Shown here: positions 43,775 through 52,530 of the stretch, piece by piece
Layout: every line of letters starts with the position of its first letter
How positions within the stretch are numbered: position 1 is the stretch's first letter
Assembly (NCBI GenBank): GCA_002717655.1
Contig: PBAY01000014.1
Coordinates: 62,001 to 126,000 of the forward strand
From: Phycisphaerae bacterium
Lineage (GTDB): Bacteria > Planctomycetota > Phycisphaerae > Phycisphaerales > SM1A02
Direction: 5' to 3'
DNA length: 64,000 nt
The notes under the pieces: generated by a model
The model's database searches: none
What the model was told of the DNA's origin: nothing
Seen by the model: the letters and a program-made list of their open reading frames with translations, nothing else
Made by a program: the position numbers and the translations under genes

Positions 43775-44107
43775 AGCAGTCACCCCGTCCACATGAGGAA
43801 GGGTTGCCCTTCTGACAATCGGCAATGATGGAAGCCTGCGAGCCTGCTTCTCAATGCGCCGAAGATGGAGCCTGATGCATGGTCCTGCTGCCGGAGACTG
43901 CGCGTCTCATCCGCCGCAGGCAGAGATGCATGCCGGTCATTCACACGCCTGATCAAACATCACAACATACGTTTGAGCTGTAGAAAACTTGAGTCTGCAA
44001 CAGACTTGTGTTTACACTCGAACAAGTATTTGCATCTTGATGCACTTCATACATCAATCTCCAGACGTCGATCGCTGCTCCGACACGATCGGCGTCTGGT
44101 CTTTTTT
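43775..44107 (+). ncRNA. Candidate structured non-coding RNA ending in a strong terminator
   Basis: A TATATA block (43761-43766) could be a -10 box; no good -35 is visible. Downstream on the plus strand are a 6-bp hairpin GAAGGG-TTG-CCCTTC (43798-43812), a nested stem at 43875-43931 (outer ATGCAT/ATGCAT, middle CCTGC/GCAGG, inner GAGAC/GTCTC with loop TGCGC), a small stem at 44031-44044 and the terminator at 44061-44107. An alternative promoter (TTGAGT, 18 bases, TACACT at 43989-44018) would give an ~80-nt RNA instead. I see no RNase P, tmRNA, 6S or SRP core by eye. No plus-strand gene lies within kilobases upstream to need this terminator. Confidence 0.4.
44061..44107 (+). terminator. Rho-independent terminator, plus strand
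   Basis: CCAGACGTCGATCG, an 11-base loop, then CGATCGGCGTCTGG form a 14-bp stem (one G-U pair) followed by TCTTTTTT. The T-run exists only on the plus strand, so it is not the nuoH terminator. Confidence 0.8.
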
Positions 44108-44142
44108 GATTACATCTTGGGATGCAGCAGACGAGTAACGGG

Positions 44143-45351
44143 CTAGTCCGTCGCTGTCATACGTGTCGACGCTTCGTCTTCAGGTGGACTGAATCGACTG
44201 CCAACAAGGCCAATTCGACGATTCGCCTTGGATCGATAGGGCATCAGGGGTTGGATCAAAACCAGAATCACCAGGACAACCAGCGATCCCGCCCAGAGCC
44301 ACTGTGTCCAGCCCATGAAGACGAAGAATGAAGTCATGAGAAGCAATCCCAATGCAAGAGGGATCATGCCCTCCCAGGCCAGCTTCATCAATTGATCGAA
44401 ACGGAAGCGAGGCAATGTCCAGCGAATCATCATGCCGAAGAAGATCAGCAGGAAGCATTTGCCCAGTACGATCCCGAATTGCAGCAGAATCAGGAAGATT
44501 CCGCCGGTCTGAGGCAGATCCCATCCTGTGAATGGATTCAATGACCACCCACCAAGGAACAAGGTGGTGAAGAATGCAGCCCCTACGACCAGATGGACAT
44601 ATTCACCCATGAAGAAGAGTGCCCATTTCATGGAGGAATACTCGGTATGCCAGCCGCCTACCAGCTCCTGCTCTGCTTCGGCCAGATCAAATGGAGCTCG
44701 ATTGGCTTCCGCCAGAAGGCAGATGAAGAACATCGCACCGGCAAGAGGCTGTTGCACCAGGAACCACTGACCTTCCAGCTGCTGTCCCACGATCTGCTGT
44801 GGCAACAACGTTCCCGCCGTGAGAATCACACACAACAAGGCCAGCCCCATGGGGATCTCGTAGGAGATCATCTGAGCTGATGCTCTGAGCCCCCCGAGGA
44901 ATGAGTACTTGTTGTTCGATGCCCAGCCGCCAAGCCCGACTCCATAGACCCCGAGAGAAGCGGTAGCAACGATGTAGATCACACCGATATTGATGTCCGC
45001 ACCCATGATGGCCACGGTTTCACCACTGCCAATGTCCAGAAATCCACCCCAGGGGATGACTGCAAAACCAATCAATGCAGGAATGACCGTGATTACCGGG
45101 GCCAGAATGAACAACGCCCGATCCACGCCATTGGGCATGAATTCTTCCTTGACGAAGAGCTTCAAACCATCAGCAAGGGGCTGCAATAGACCAAGTGGAC
45201 CTACTCGATTCGGGCCACATCGATCCTGCACCCAGGCACAGACCTTCCGTTCCAGAAGAATCAGATAGGCCGCCGCTCCAAGGCACAGGTGAAGCACCAC
45301 GAAGATGACAACCATGGAGGCGATGAATTGGGGCAGCCACGGATAATCCAT
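44143..45351 (-). CDS. nuoH: NADH-quinone oxidoreductase subunit H
   Basis: A protein of 402 residues with about nine to ten membrane helices. This complex I subunit lines the quinone tunnel at the junction with the peripheral arm. Hallmarks are LERKVCAWVQDRCGPNRVGPLGLLQPLADGLK shortened here as the segments ERKVCAWVQDR and GPNRVGPLG, and PFDLAEAEQELVGGWHTEYS. The remaining nuo genes are not in the window; the gene follows carB by 48 bases on the same strand and may be read from its promoter. The C-terminal tail (about 30 residues, polar) is longer than usual. Confidence 0.96.
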   Translation of the reverse strand: MDYPWLPQFIASMVVIFVVLHLCLGAAAYLILLERKVCAWVQDRCGPNRVGPLGLLQPLADGLKLFVKEEFMPNGVDRALFILAPVITVIPALIGFAVIPWGGFLDIGSGETVAIMGADINIGVIYIVATASLGVYGVGLGGWASNNKYSFLGGLRASAQMISYEIPMGLALLCVILTAGTLLPQQIVGQQLEGQWFLVQQPLAGAMFFICLLAEANRAPFDLAEAEQELVGGWHTEYSSMKWALFFMGEYVHLVVGAAFFTTLFLGGWSLNPFTGWDLPQTGGIFLILLQFGIVLGKCFLLIFFGMMIRWTLPRFRFDQLMKLAWEGMIPLALGLLLMTSFFVFMGWTQWLWAGSLVVLVILVLIQPLMPYRSKANRRIGLVGSRFSPPEDEASTRMTATD

Positions 45352-45399
45352 ACAGAAAGGCAGTGTAGCGGGCGATAAGGCTGTTGTCGGGGTGGAAAT

Positions 45400-48300
45400 C
45401 TAGTTTCCAGCGGAACCTTCCGCCGCACCAATCCGAGGGGCGGCGATGACCATTTCAGGGAAGGCATCCTGAAGCGAATGCACGGACCAGTTGCCAGCCT
45501 TCAGGGCGGTGATCGCCTTGACTGCAGCCACTGCACCCGTGCCGGTCGTGATCATCGGGACACGATTCAGAACCGCCATGGCTCGAATCCTGCCCTCATC
45601 GGTATCCGCACCGGTACGGGTCGGAGTATTGATGATCAGATCGATGCCGCCATCAGCCAGCAAATCCAGAATATTGGGCCGCACGCCCTCTGAAACCTTG
45701 CGAATCAGATCGGTTTCTACGCTGTGCTGGAGGAGCATGTCATGCGTTCCGGCGGTCGTGCAGACATTGAAGCCCATGGACACCAAGGCCCGAGCCACTT
45801 CGATGCAGGTGCTCTTGTCCGAATCACGGACACTGAGGAACACACGACCTGATACCGGGAGGGACAATCCAGCCGCCATCATCGCCTTGGCAAAGGCCAT
45901 GGCGGCTGATCGATCCAATCCCATGACCTCACCCGTTGATCGCATTTCCGGCCCAAGAACGACATCAACACCGGGGAATTTCTCAAAGGGGAAGACTGGT
46001 TCCTTGATCGCGATGAAATCACTTGAACCGATCTCTTCCACACCAAGCTCATCAAGTGAAGCACCCATCATCACCTTGGCGGCAATACGTGACCAGGGCT
46101 GCCCGGTCGCCTTGGCGACATAGGGAACGGTACGAGAGGCACGGGGGTTGACCTCAAGCACATAGATCTCATCATTCTTGATGGCCATCTGCACATTCAT
46201 CAAGCCACGTACACCCAGATGCGCAGCCAGCTGCCGAGCTGTTTCACGAATGCGTTCCTGCATTTTGAGGCTGAGGGATGCCGGAGGAAGGGTGCAGGCG
46301 GAATCACCGGAGTGCACCCCTGCCTGCTCGATGTGTTCCATGACTCCACAGACGACTGCTCGTGAAGCATCGGCACTCAGTTCAAGCTGCTGGCTGCTGG
46401 TGGCCTGATTCGGCTGAAAGTCCGCGACGACGTCAACATCGACTTCAACAGCCTCTGAAAGGAATCGGTCGATCAGAACCGGCGCTTCGCGAAGCTCGGA
46501 GACATCCACAGCGGTACGCATGTAGGTATCGAGCGATTCTTCATCGAAGCAGATTTCCATTCCACGGCCACCCAGAACATAACTGGGCCTGACCAGTACC
46601 GGATAGCCGATCTCAGCGGCAATCTCACGAGCCTGTTCCATTGAATGGGCAATCCCGTTCTCAGGCTGCCGGAGATCCAGCTCTTCCAGAATCCGCTTGA
46701 ATCGATCCCGGTCCTCAGCCGCATCAATGGACTCCAGCCCCGTACCGATGATCGGGACGCCGGCTGAAGCGAGACCGTGGGCCAGATTCAAAGGGGTCTG
46801 TCCACCGAACTGGACGATCACCCCGAGGACACCACCACTTCGATCAGGGTTTTCCACCCCGCCGCCATTGAGTGCTTCGAGGATGTTGAGCGTGTCTTCA
46901 AGAGTCAACGGCTCGAAGAAGAGAAGGTCGCTGGTGTCGTAGTCGGTACTGACCGTCTCCGGATTGGAATTGATCATGACCGATTCGAAATCCATCTCGC
47001 CACAGGCAAAGGCCGCCTGGCAACAGCAGTAGTCGAACTCGATGCCCTGCCCGATTCGATTCGGACCGCCTCCAAGAATCGCAATCTTCGGACGGTCGCT
47101 CACGCGAATCTCGTCATCGAAGACCTCTTCGCCGTTGCGGGTATAGGGCTGTTCGTACGTCGAATAGAAATACGGCGTGACTGCTTCGAACTCTGCCGCA
47201 CAGGTATCCACAAGTTTGTAGACCGGCTTGATGCCCGCCTGCTTTCGAATCTTTCGGACAGCGAGAATGTTCTCCGTACAGATCTCACCCATGTACAGGC
47301 AGGCAAGCTGGGGATCGGAATATCCGAGTCGCTTGGCTTCAGCCAGCACCTCGACTGGGACATCTTCAAGTCTGTCCCACTGCACAAGCGTGTCCTCGAA
47401 GGTCACAAGCTGGTGCAGCTGATCGAGGAACCAGGGATCAATCCCCGTCAGGTCATGAATGCGTTCCAGAGACCAACCCATCTTCATCGCATAGCGGATG
47501 TAATACAGGCGACCCTGACAGGGAACACTCAACTTGCGGGAGACGGTGTCCTCTTCGATCGGCCAGGACGCGCCTTCATCTCCCCGACGTGCAGCAAGCC
47601 ATCGGTCCTGAGCATCAAGCCCGTAACCAAATCGCTTGACTTCCATGGAACGGATCGCCTTCTGAAGGCTTTCCTTGAAGGTGCGGCCGATGCTCATGGC
47701 CTCGCCAACTGACTTCATCTGTGTCGTCAGGGTTTCGTCCGCCTCCGGGAACTTCTCGAATGTCCAGCGAGGCATCTTGGTCACGACATAGTCGATGGAC
47801 GGCTCAAAGCAGGCAGAAGTCGTTCCCGTGATGTCATTTCGAAGTTCATCAAGCGTGTAGCCAATCGCCAGTTTGGTGGCGATTCTGGCGACGGGGAATC
47901 CTGTGGCCTTCGAGGCCAGTGCCGATGATCGGGAGACTCGCGGATTCATTTCCACGACCACCATCTCACCATTGCGGGGATTGACGGCAAACTGGACGTT
48001 GGCACCACCCGTATCAACACCGACCGTACGGAGAATGGCGAAGGCGGCATCCCGCATGTGCTGATACTCACGATCCGTCAGTGTCATGATCGGGGCAACC
48101 GTGATCGAGTCACCGGTATGCACACCCATGGCATCGATGTTCTCGATGCCACACACCACGACACAGTTGTCGTTGCGGTCACGGACAACCTCGAGTTCAT
48201 ATTCCTTCCAGCCAAGAACGGACTGATCGATCTGTACCTGGCCGATGCGTGAAGCAGAAAGACCTCTTCGAATCAGATCATCGAACTCTTCACGGTTGTA

Positions 48301-48861
48301 GGCGATGCCGCCACCACTGCCGCCAAGCGTGAACGCAGGACGAATGATCGCTGGCAAACCGATTTCATCCAGAAAGGCTTCCGCCTCTTCGGTGGAGGTG
48401 ACAATCGAAGCACGCGGCATCTTCAATCCGCATTGTTCAACAACTTCGCGAAATGCTCGACGATCCTCCGCACGATGAATGACATCACGCGTCGCGCCGA
48501 TCATTTCAACACCCAGTTCCGCAAGCGTTCCGTTCTCATCCAGTTCGGTTGCACAGTTCAAGGCCGTCTGGCCACCGAGGGTGGGCAACAACACATCAAT
48601 CGGATACCCGAGATCACGCTCACGCTGGATGATCCGGCGTACAGCCTCAGCGGTGATCGGCTCGATGTAGGTTCGATCCGAAAATCCAGGGTCGGTCATG
48701 ATCGTCGCTGGATTCGAATTCACCAGGACAACGCGATACCCATCTTCGCGGAGCGCCTTGCAGGCCTGCGTTCCGGAATAGTCAAACTCACAGCCCTGGC
48801 CGATGACGATTGGTCCCGAGCCCAGCAATAAGACGGTCTGTATATCTTCTCTACGTGGCAT
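45400..48861 (-). CDS. carB: Carbamoyl-phosphate synthase large subunit
   Basis: A protein of 1153 residues from the ATG at 48861, which matches the family start MPRREDIQ; an in-frame start at 48888 adds nine residues. Two ATP-grasp halves are present, each with [18 protein letters not shown]-type and [17 protein letters not shown]-type openings. The oligomerisation region and the C-terminal MGS-like allosteric domain (ISTTGTHD-like [14 protein letters not shown]) follow. It makes carbamoyl phosphate for arginine and pyrimidines with CarA, which is not in the window. It is some 80 residues longer than the usual 1070, with inserts in several loops (for example [16 protein letters not shown]). 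Confidence 0.97.
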   Translation of the reverse strand: MPRREDIQTVLLLGSGPIVIGQGCEFDYSGTQACKALREDGYRVVLVNSNPATIMTDPGFSDRTYIEPITAEAVRRIIQRERDLGYPIDVLLPTLGGQTALNCATELDENGTLAELGVEMIGATRDVIHRAEDRRAFREVVEQCGLKMPRASIVTSTEEAEAFLDEIGLPAIIRPAFTLGGSGGGIAYNREEFDDLIRRGLSASRIGQVQIDQSVLGWKEYELEVVRDRNDNCVVVCGIENIDAMGVHTGDSITVAPIMTLTDREYQHMRDAAFAILRTVGVDTGGANVQFAVNPRNGEMVVVEMNPRVSRSSALASKATGFPVARIATKLAIGYTLDELRNDITGTTSACFEPSIDYVVTKMPRWTFEKFPEADETLTTQMKSVGEAMSIGRTFKESLQKAIRSMEVKRFGYGLDAQDRWLAARRGDEGASWPIEEDTVSRKLSVPCQGRLYYIRYAMKMGWSLERIHDLTGIDPWFLDQLHQLVTFEDTLVQWDRLEDVPVEVLAEAKRLGYSDPQLACLYMGEICTENILAVRKIRKQAGIKPVYKLVDTCAAEFEAVTPYFYSTYEQPYTRNGEEVFDDEIRVSDRPKIAILGGGPNRIGQGIEFDYCCCQAAFACGEMDFESVMINSNPETVSTDYDTSDLLFFEPLTLEDTLNILEALNGGGVENPDRSGGVLGVIVQFGGQTPLNLAHGLASAGVPIIGTGLESIDAAEDRDRFKRILEELDLRQPENGIAHSMEQAREIAAEIGYPVLVRPSYVLGGRGMEICFDEESLDTYMRTAVDVSELREAPVLIDRFLSEAVEVDVDVVADFQPNQATSSQQLELSADASRAVVCGVMEHIEQAGVHSGDSACTLPPASLSLKMQERIRETARQLAAHLGVRGLMNVQMAIKNDEIYVLEVNPRASRTVPYVAKATGQPWSRIAAKVMMGASLDELGVEEIGSSDFIAIKEPVFPFEKFPGVDVVLGPEMRSTGEVMGLDRSAAMAFAKAMMAAGLSLPVSGRVFLSVRDSDKSTCIEVARALVSMGFNVCTTAGTHDMLLQHSVETDLIRKVSEGVRPNILDLLADGGIDLIINTPTRTGADTDEGRIRAMAVLNRVPMITTGTGAVAAVKAITALKAGNWSVHSLQDAFPEMVIAAPRIGAAEGSAGN

Positions 48862-48914
48862 AACTGGCGCAGTACGGATCTGGGGCAAGTTACCGCACCT
48901 GATCCCAGCTCACA

Positions 48915-49733
48915 ATGAGTGTGGAGAATTTCGGTGAATTGACAGGGGACAAAAATAGCGCGACGCTCCCTGTTGTGAACACGCTCATGGTCCTGACACT
49001 CATCATTGGCTCATTTCTGGCGATCATCGCATGCTGGCACGGTCTGGCCGCACCACGACTCCGAAAGGGGCCTAGTGGAGACCCCAGAGTCGAATTGCTC
49101 AGATTCGTTGTTCACGGCTATACCCGCCTGTTTCACCAGCTGAAGGTTGAGGGACTGGAGAACCTGCCTGAAACACCTCCAAAGGGCCTGTTGCTGATCT
49201 CAAATCATGGTTCACCATTGGATCCCTTTCTGATTCAGGCCAGTCTTCCACACCTGTTCATCCACTGGATGATGGCCAAGGATCAGATGGGCTCAGATGC
49301 TCGAGGGTTCTGGGAGATGCTTGGGATCATTCCGACCGATCGCATCAAAGGGGATACTGCTGCAGCTCTGGCGGCGATCAGGCTCCTGAGGCGAGGAAAG
49401 ACCGTCGGCCTCTTCCCGGAGGGTCGACTGGAGACTGCCCCAGACACCCTGCTCCCATTTCAGCCCGGTGGCGGCACGTTGATCTCACTCAGCGGTGCTC
49501 CTGTACTGATGGTCTGCGTGGATGGAACCCCCAGAACCGAAACGATTGCGGCTGCCTTCTTTCGCAGGAGCCGATCGAGGGTTCGGATCATTGGATTGCT
49601 GGAGTTCGGCAAGGGCGATGATCCTGATGAGATCAATCGGAAACTTCAGCAGAGGATGCGATCGGAATCCGGCTGGACTCAGGACAACACCCCGGAGCCT
49701 CTGATTCATGATCAGGATCCGTTTCTTTCATGA
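48915..49733 (+). CDS. 1-acyl-sn-glycerol-3-phosphate acyltransferase-like protein
   Basis: A protein of 272 residues with an N-terminal membrane helix (about 20-45). The PlsC fold motifs are ISNHGSPLDPFLIQ (His-x4-Asp), GIIPTDRIKG and GLFPEGRL. It transfers an acyl chain to lysophosphatidic acid or a related lysolipid at the membrane. The C-terminal part (about 225-272) is specific. It diverges from carB; the ATG is 53 bases from the carB ATG. Confidence 0.85.
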   Translation: MSVENFGELTGDKNSATLPVVNTLMVLTLIIGSFLAIIACWHGLAAPRLRKGPSGDPRVELLRFVVHGYTRLFHQLKVEGLENLPETPPKGLLLISNHGSPLDPFLIQASLPHLFIHWMMAKDQMGSDARGFWEMLGIIPTDRIKGDTAAALAAIRLLRRGKTVGLFPEGRLETAPDTLLPFQPGGGTLISLSGAPVLMVCVDGTPRTETIAAAFFRRSRSRVRIIGLLEFGKGDDPDEINRKLQQRMRSESGWTQDNTPEPLIHDQDPFLS

Positions 49734-49758
49734 ATGATGGATTTAATCCCTAAGCCGT

Positions 49759-50103
49759 TCAATTCAAGGTGTCAGCGAAGGTGTCAGTCGGGACAAAGAA
49801 GCCCGCCAACCAGGGAATCAGACGGATGAAGGGGATCGGCACGAACAAGGCCAGAATTGACCACAACCAGCAGGCCCATGGCGGGAAGCCCATGTTCTGC
49901 ATCCTTCCACGGACAACCCCGAACCACCAGATCAACGCCAGAACACCACAACACACAAAGAACCCGACCCAGAATGATGTGTATTCATCCTTCAAGGCAG
50001 GATCCTCTTCCTGAATCTCATGAACCAGATTGGCCAGAACAAGGGCAGCCACCACAATGATTGCCAGAATGATGTGGCTGATCCAGTAGATGGTCCGGTT
50101 CAT
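49759..50103 (-). CDS. Small integral membrane protein, unknown function
   Basis: A protein of 114 residues from the ATG at 50103, with AGGAGC 7 bases upstream; the frame is open to 50187. It has three likely membrane helices: about 6-28, 45-65 and 80-105 (CWLWSILALFVPIPFIRLIPWLAGFFV, here given only as the third segment in parts: CWLWSILALF, IPWLAGFF). A charged loop (HEIQEEDPALKDEY) lies between the first two. I do not recognise the family. It converges with the acyltransferase gene. Confidence 0.65.
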   Translation of the reverse strand: MNRTIYWISHIILAIIVVAALVLANLVHEIQEEDPALKDEYTSFWVGFFVCCGVLALIWWFGVVRGRMQNMGFPPWACWLWSILALFVPIPFIRLIPWLAGFFVPTDTFADTLN

Positions 50104-50251
50104 TTCGTGCTCCTGAATTGGGAGGCCGAACACCCCACTGTGAATGTAACAGCCAACTCCAATGGAATTCAATTCCATGTATACCACTCAGGCCCTGAAT
50201 TCACGCCCTCTTGCTGGCCGCAGCAAGACGCCCTGCCGGTACCATGACAGC

Positions 50252-50878
50252 ATGATCAGCAGAATTTCAGGATGCTTGATCGAGGCTCGTGAGGGACACG
50301 CCCTGCTGGAATGCGATCACGTGGTCTACGAGATCCTCGTACCAGGCTGTGACATCCCCTATCTCAATACAAGATGCGGAACAACCGTGGTCTTCCATAC
50401 GCTGCATTACCACGAGTCCCACGGACAAGGTTCATCATTCGTACCTCGTCTGGTCGGGTTCCACAATGAACGTGATCGTGCCTTCTTCGAACTGTTCACC
50501 ACGGTCAAGAACATTGGATACCGCAAGGCCCTCCGGGCCCTTCAACTTCCATTTGACCGAGTTGCCACGGCGATTGCAGGCAAGGATGCGAGTCTGCTGA
50601 CCACGCTTCCTGAAATCGGAAAGAGAACCGCCGAGACCATCATTGCGGAACTCAGCGGCAAGGTCGATGACTTCGTCGAAGACATCGTGGCATCGGTTGC
50701 TGAAGATGATGCGACAAGTTCATTGATCAACGACACCGTCGCCATGCTCACCGCTTTGGGCGAAAGCAGAGCTGAAGCGCAGTCTCTGGCGCAACGCGCA
50801 CTGGCCGTCGAGCCTGAGATCACAACACCTGATGCCCTGCTTTCCGCTGTATTCCGACTGCGTGAAACGGCACACTAG
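50252..50878 (+). CDS. ruvA: Holliday junction branch migration protein RuvA
   Basis: A protein of 208 residues from the ATG at 50252, which gives the canonical start MISRISG; upstream in-frame ATGs would add an unlikely tail. Domain I is the OB fold (HALLECDHVVYEILVP), domain II holds helix-hairpin-helix motifs (VKNIGYRKALRAL, LTTLPEIGKRTAETII), and domain III (about 160-208) contacts RuvB. ruvB and ruvC are not next to it, but ruvX follows one gene later. Confidence 0.93.
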   Translation: MISRISGCLIEAREGHALLECDHVVYEILVPGCDIPYLNTRCGTTVVFHTLHYHESHGQGSSFVPRLVGFHNERDRAFFELFTTVKNIGYRKALRALQLPFDRVATAIAGKDASLLTTLPEIGKRTAETIIAELSGKVDDFVEDIVASVAEDDATSSLINDTVAMLTALGESRAEAQSLAQRALAVEPEITTPDALLSAVFRLRETAH

Positions 50879-50908
50879 GATCTGGAACAACCTCTGGAAG
50901 GACGTACT

Positions 50909-51988
50909 GTGGAATATGCAATGATCATGGCGGGCGGAGCCGGCACACGATTGTGGCCCATGAGCCGACGCCGACAACCCAAGCAACTGATTCCTTTCAT
51001 TGATGGCCAGTGCCTTCTTGAAGTTGCTGCCAATCGGCTCGATGGCGTTGTTCCTGCATCTCGTCGCCTGATCTGCACTGGTGAAGCCTTTCGCGAACCG
51101 ATCCTCGAACAACTCCCGGCTTTCACCGATGACCAGTTGCTGGGTGAACCCGAAGGTCGTGACACCGTCAACGCCATCGGTCTTACCGCAGCGGTGCTGC
51201 ACCAACGAGATCCAGATGCGATCTTCGCCGTTCTCACGGCCGACCATCTGATCGAACCTCAGGATCGATTCCGCAAAGCCCTGCAAACCGGCTTCAAACT
51301 CGTCGAGCAGGACCCCGCACGACTCGTCACCTTCGGGATCACCCCGACCTATGCCGCAACCGGCTACGGCTATGTTGAACTGGGCGAAGAAGTCGATGGC
51401 TTCGATGGCGCCAGGCAGACCGTTCAATTCGTGGAGAAGCCTGATGAGTCGACGGCAGAAGGATATCTCCAGGCGGGCAACTTCCTGTGGAACAGTGGCA
51501 TGTTCGTGTTCTCCGCTGCTGGATTCATGAATGCACTTGAAAGCTACCTCCCTGAAGCTGCAGAAGGCTTGTCGATCATCGCACAGGCATGGGGAGGTCC
51601 TGATCGACAATCCACACTGGAGAAGATCTACCCAACCCTTCCCAAGATCAGTGTCGACTACGCCATCATGGAACCTGGCTCACGCGATGAACAACGACCC
51701 GTGTGCACCGTACCCATGGACATCCAATGGCTTGATGTCGGAAGCTGGACGTCCTACGGCGAGACCCTGGCGCCCGACTCCAACGGCTGCCGGTCGAACG
51801 TCCAGTCCGTCAATGTCGATTCCCATCGCGTACTGGCGGTCAGCGAGGATCCTGATCATGTGATCGCGACGGTTGGATGCCAGGATCTGGTCATCATCCA
51901 TACCGACCGTGTCACCATGGTCTGTCCAAGTTCCGAAGCGCAGCGGGTGAAGGATCTCGCGACTTCAGTAGACGAATCCCTGCGATAG
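50909..51988 (+). CDS. manC: Mannose-1-phosphate guanylyltransferase
   Basis: A protein of 359 residues starting at GTG 50909 with AAGGA upstream. The nucleotidyltransferase signature is MAGGAGTRLWPMSR, followed by PKQLIPF, LTADHLI, FVEKPD, GNFLWNSGMFVF and DYAIME. It makes GDP-mannose for surface polysaccharides or glycoproteins. It lacks the C-terminal phosphomannose isomerase domain of the bifunctional form. It lies 30 bases after ruvA and 5 bases before ruvX, so the three form an operon. Confidence 0.94.
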   Translation: MEYAMIMAGGAGTRLWPMSRRRQPKQLIPFIDGQCLLEVAANRLDGVVPASRRLICTGEAFREPILEQLPAFTDDQLLGEPEGRDTVNAIGLTAAVLHQRDPDAIFAVLTADHLIEPQDRFRKALQTGFKLVEQDPARLVTFGITPTYAATGYGYVELGEEVDGFDGARQTVQFVEKPDESTAEGYLQAGNFLWNSGMFVFSAAGFMNALESYLPEAAEGLSIIAQAWGGPDRQSTLEKIYPTLPKISVDYAIMEPGSRDEQRPVCTVPMDIQWLDVGSWTSYGETLAPDSNGCRSNVQSVNVDSHRVLAVSEDPDHVIATVGCQDLVIIHTDRVTMVCPSSEAQRVKDLATSVDESLR

Positions 51989-51993
51989 ACACC

Positions 51994-52398
51994 ATGCGAA
52001 TTCTGGCCATTGATCTGGGTGACAAACGAACCGGCCTGGCTGTTGCAGATCAGGAGACCGGAACGGTCATGCCGGTAGCCGTCCTTGAAATTCCTCGAGG
52101 ACCCCTGCTGGTCGATGCCATCATCGAGTTGATTCAGGAGCATGAGCCCGCTCGACTTCTGATGGGACTGCCCCTGAACATGGACGACAGCGAAGGTGAT
52201 CGAGCCGGTATCTGCCGTACCTTCGGTGACAGCCTTGAAGCCGCCTCCGGACTGGAAGTCAGCTACCAGGATGAGCGTTTGAGTTCGGATGAAGCCAATC
52301 GAAGAATGGCGGGGTCAGGCCGGACGCATGGTGGCAAGAAAAAGCTTCGGGACGCCTTGGCTGCCTGCGTCATCCTTGAAGACTATCTGGCTCGCTGA
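51994..52398 (+). CDS. ruvX: Putative pre-16S rRNA nuclease / Holliday junction resolvase (YqgF family)
   Basis: A protein of 134 residues from the ATG at 51994, with the RNase H-like fold: ILAIDLGDKRTGLAVAD (first acidic residue), LLMGLPLNMD, QDERLSSDEA and DALAACVILEDYL (last acidic residue). YqgF proteins finish 16S rRNA 5' ends, and resolvase activity is reported for some. It begins 5 bases after the manC stop. Confidence 0.92.
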   Translation: MRILAIDLGDKRTGLAVADQETGTVMPVAVLEIPRGPLLVDAIIELIQEHEPARLLMGLPLNMDDSEGDRAGICRTFGDSLEAASGLEVSYQDERLSSDEANRRMAGSGRTHGGKKKLRDALAACVILEDYLAR

Positions 52399-52530
52399 AG
52401 GCCCTCAGGGCTCTGAAAACGGCGATTTCAACCCCAAGTGTGAGATTCAGACCCTTGTGGTCGCAGGACTTGCATGCATGGCTCCCTGATGGGCCATGAG
52501 CTTGTGATCTGCAACCAACGAGGAACCACA

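Noticed and set aside
43372-43828. Overlapping frames of 106 and 114 codons on opposite strands
   Set aside because: They oppose each other, have no ribosome binding site and give low-information proteins. Better read as non-coding.
43775-44107. RNase P RNA or tmRNA
   Set aside because: The length is near RNase P size, but the conserved GAGGAAAGTCC core and 3' elements are missing; no tmRNA tRNA-like ends are visible.
46777-47712. 311-codon open frame on the plus strand
   Set aside because: Antisense to carB, which is unmistakable.
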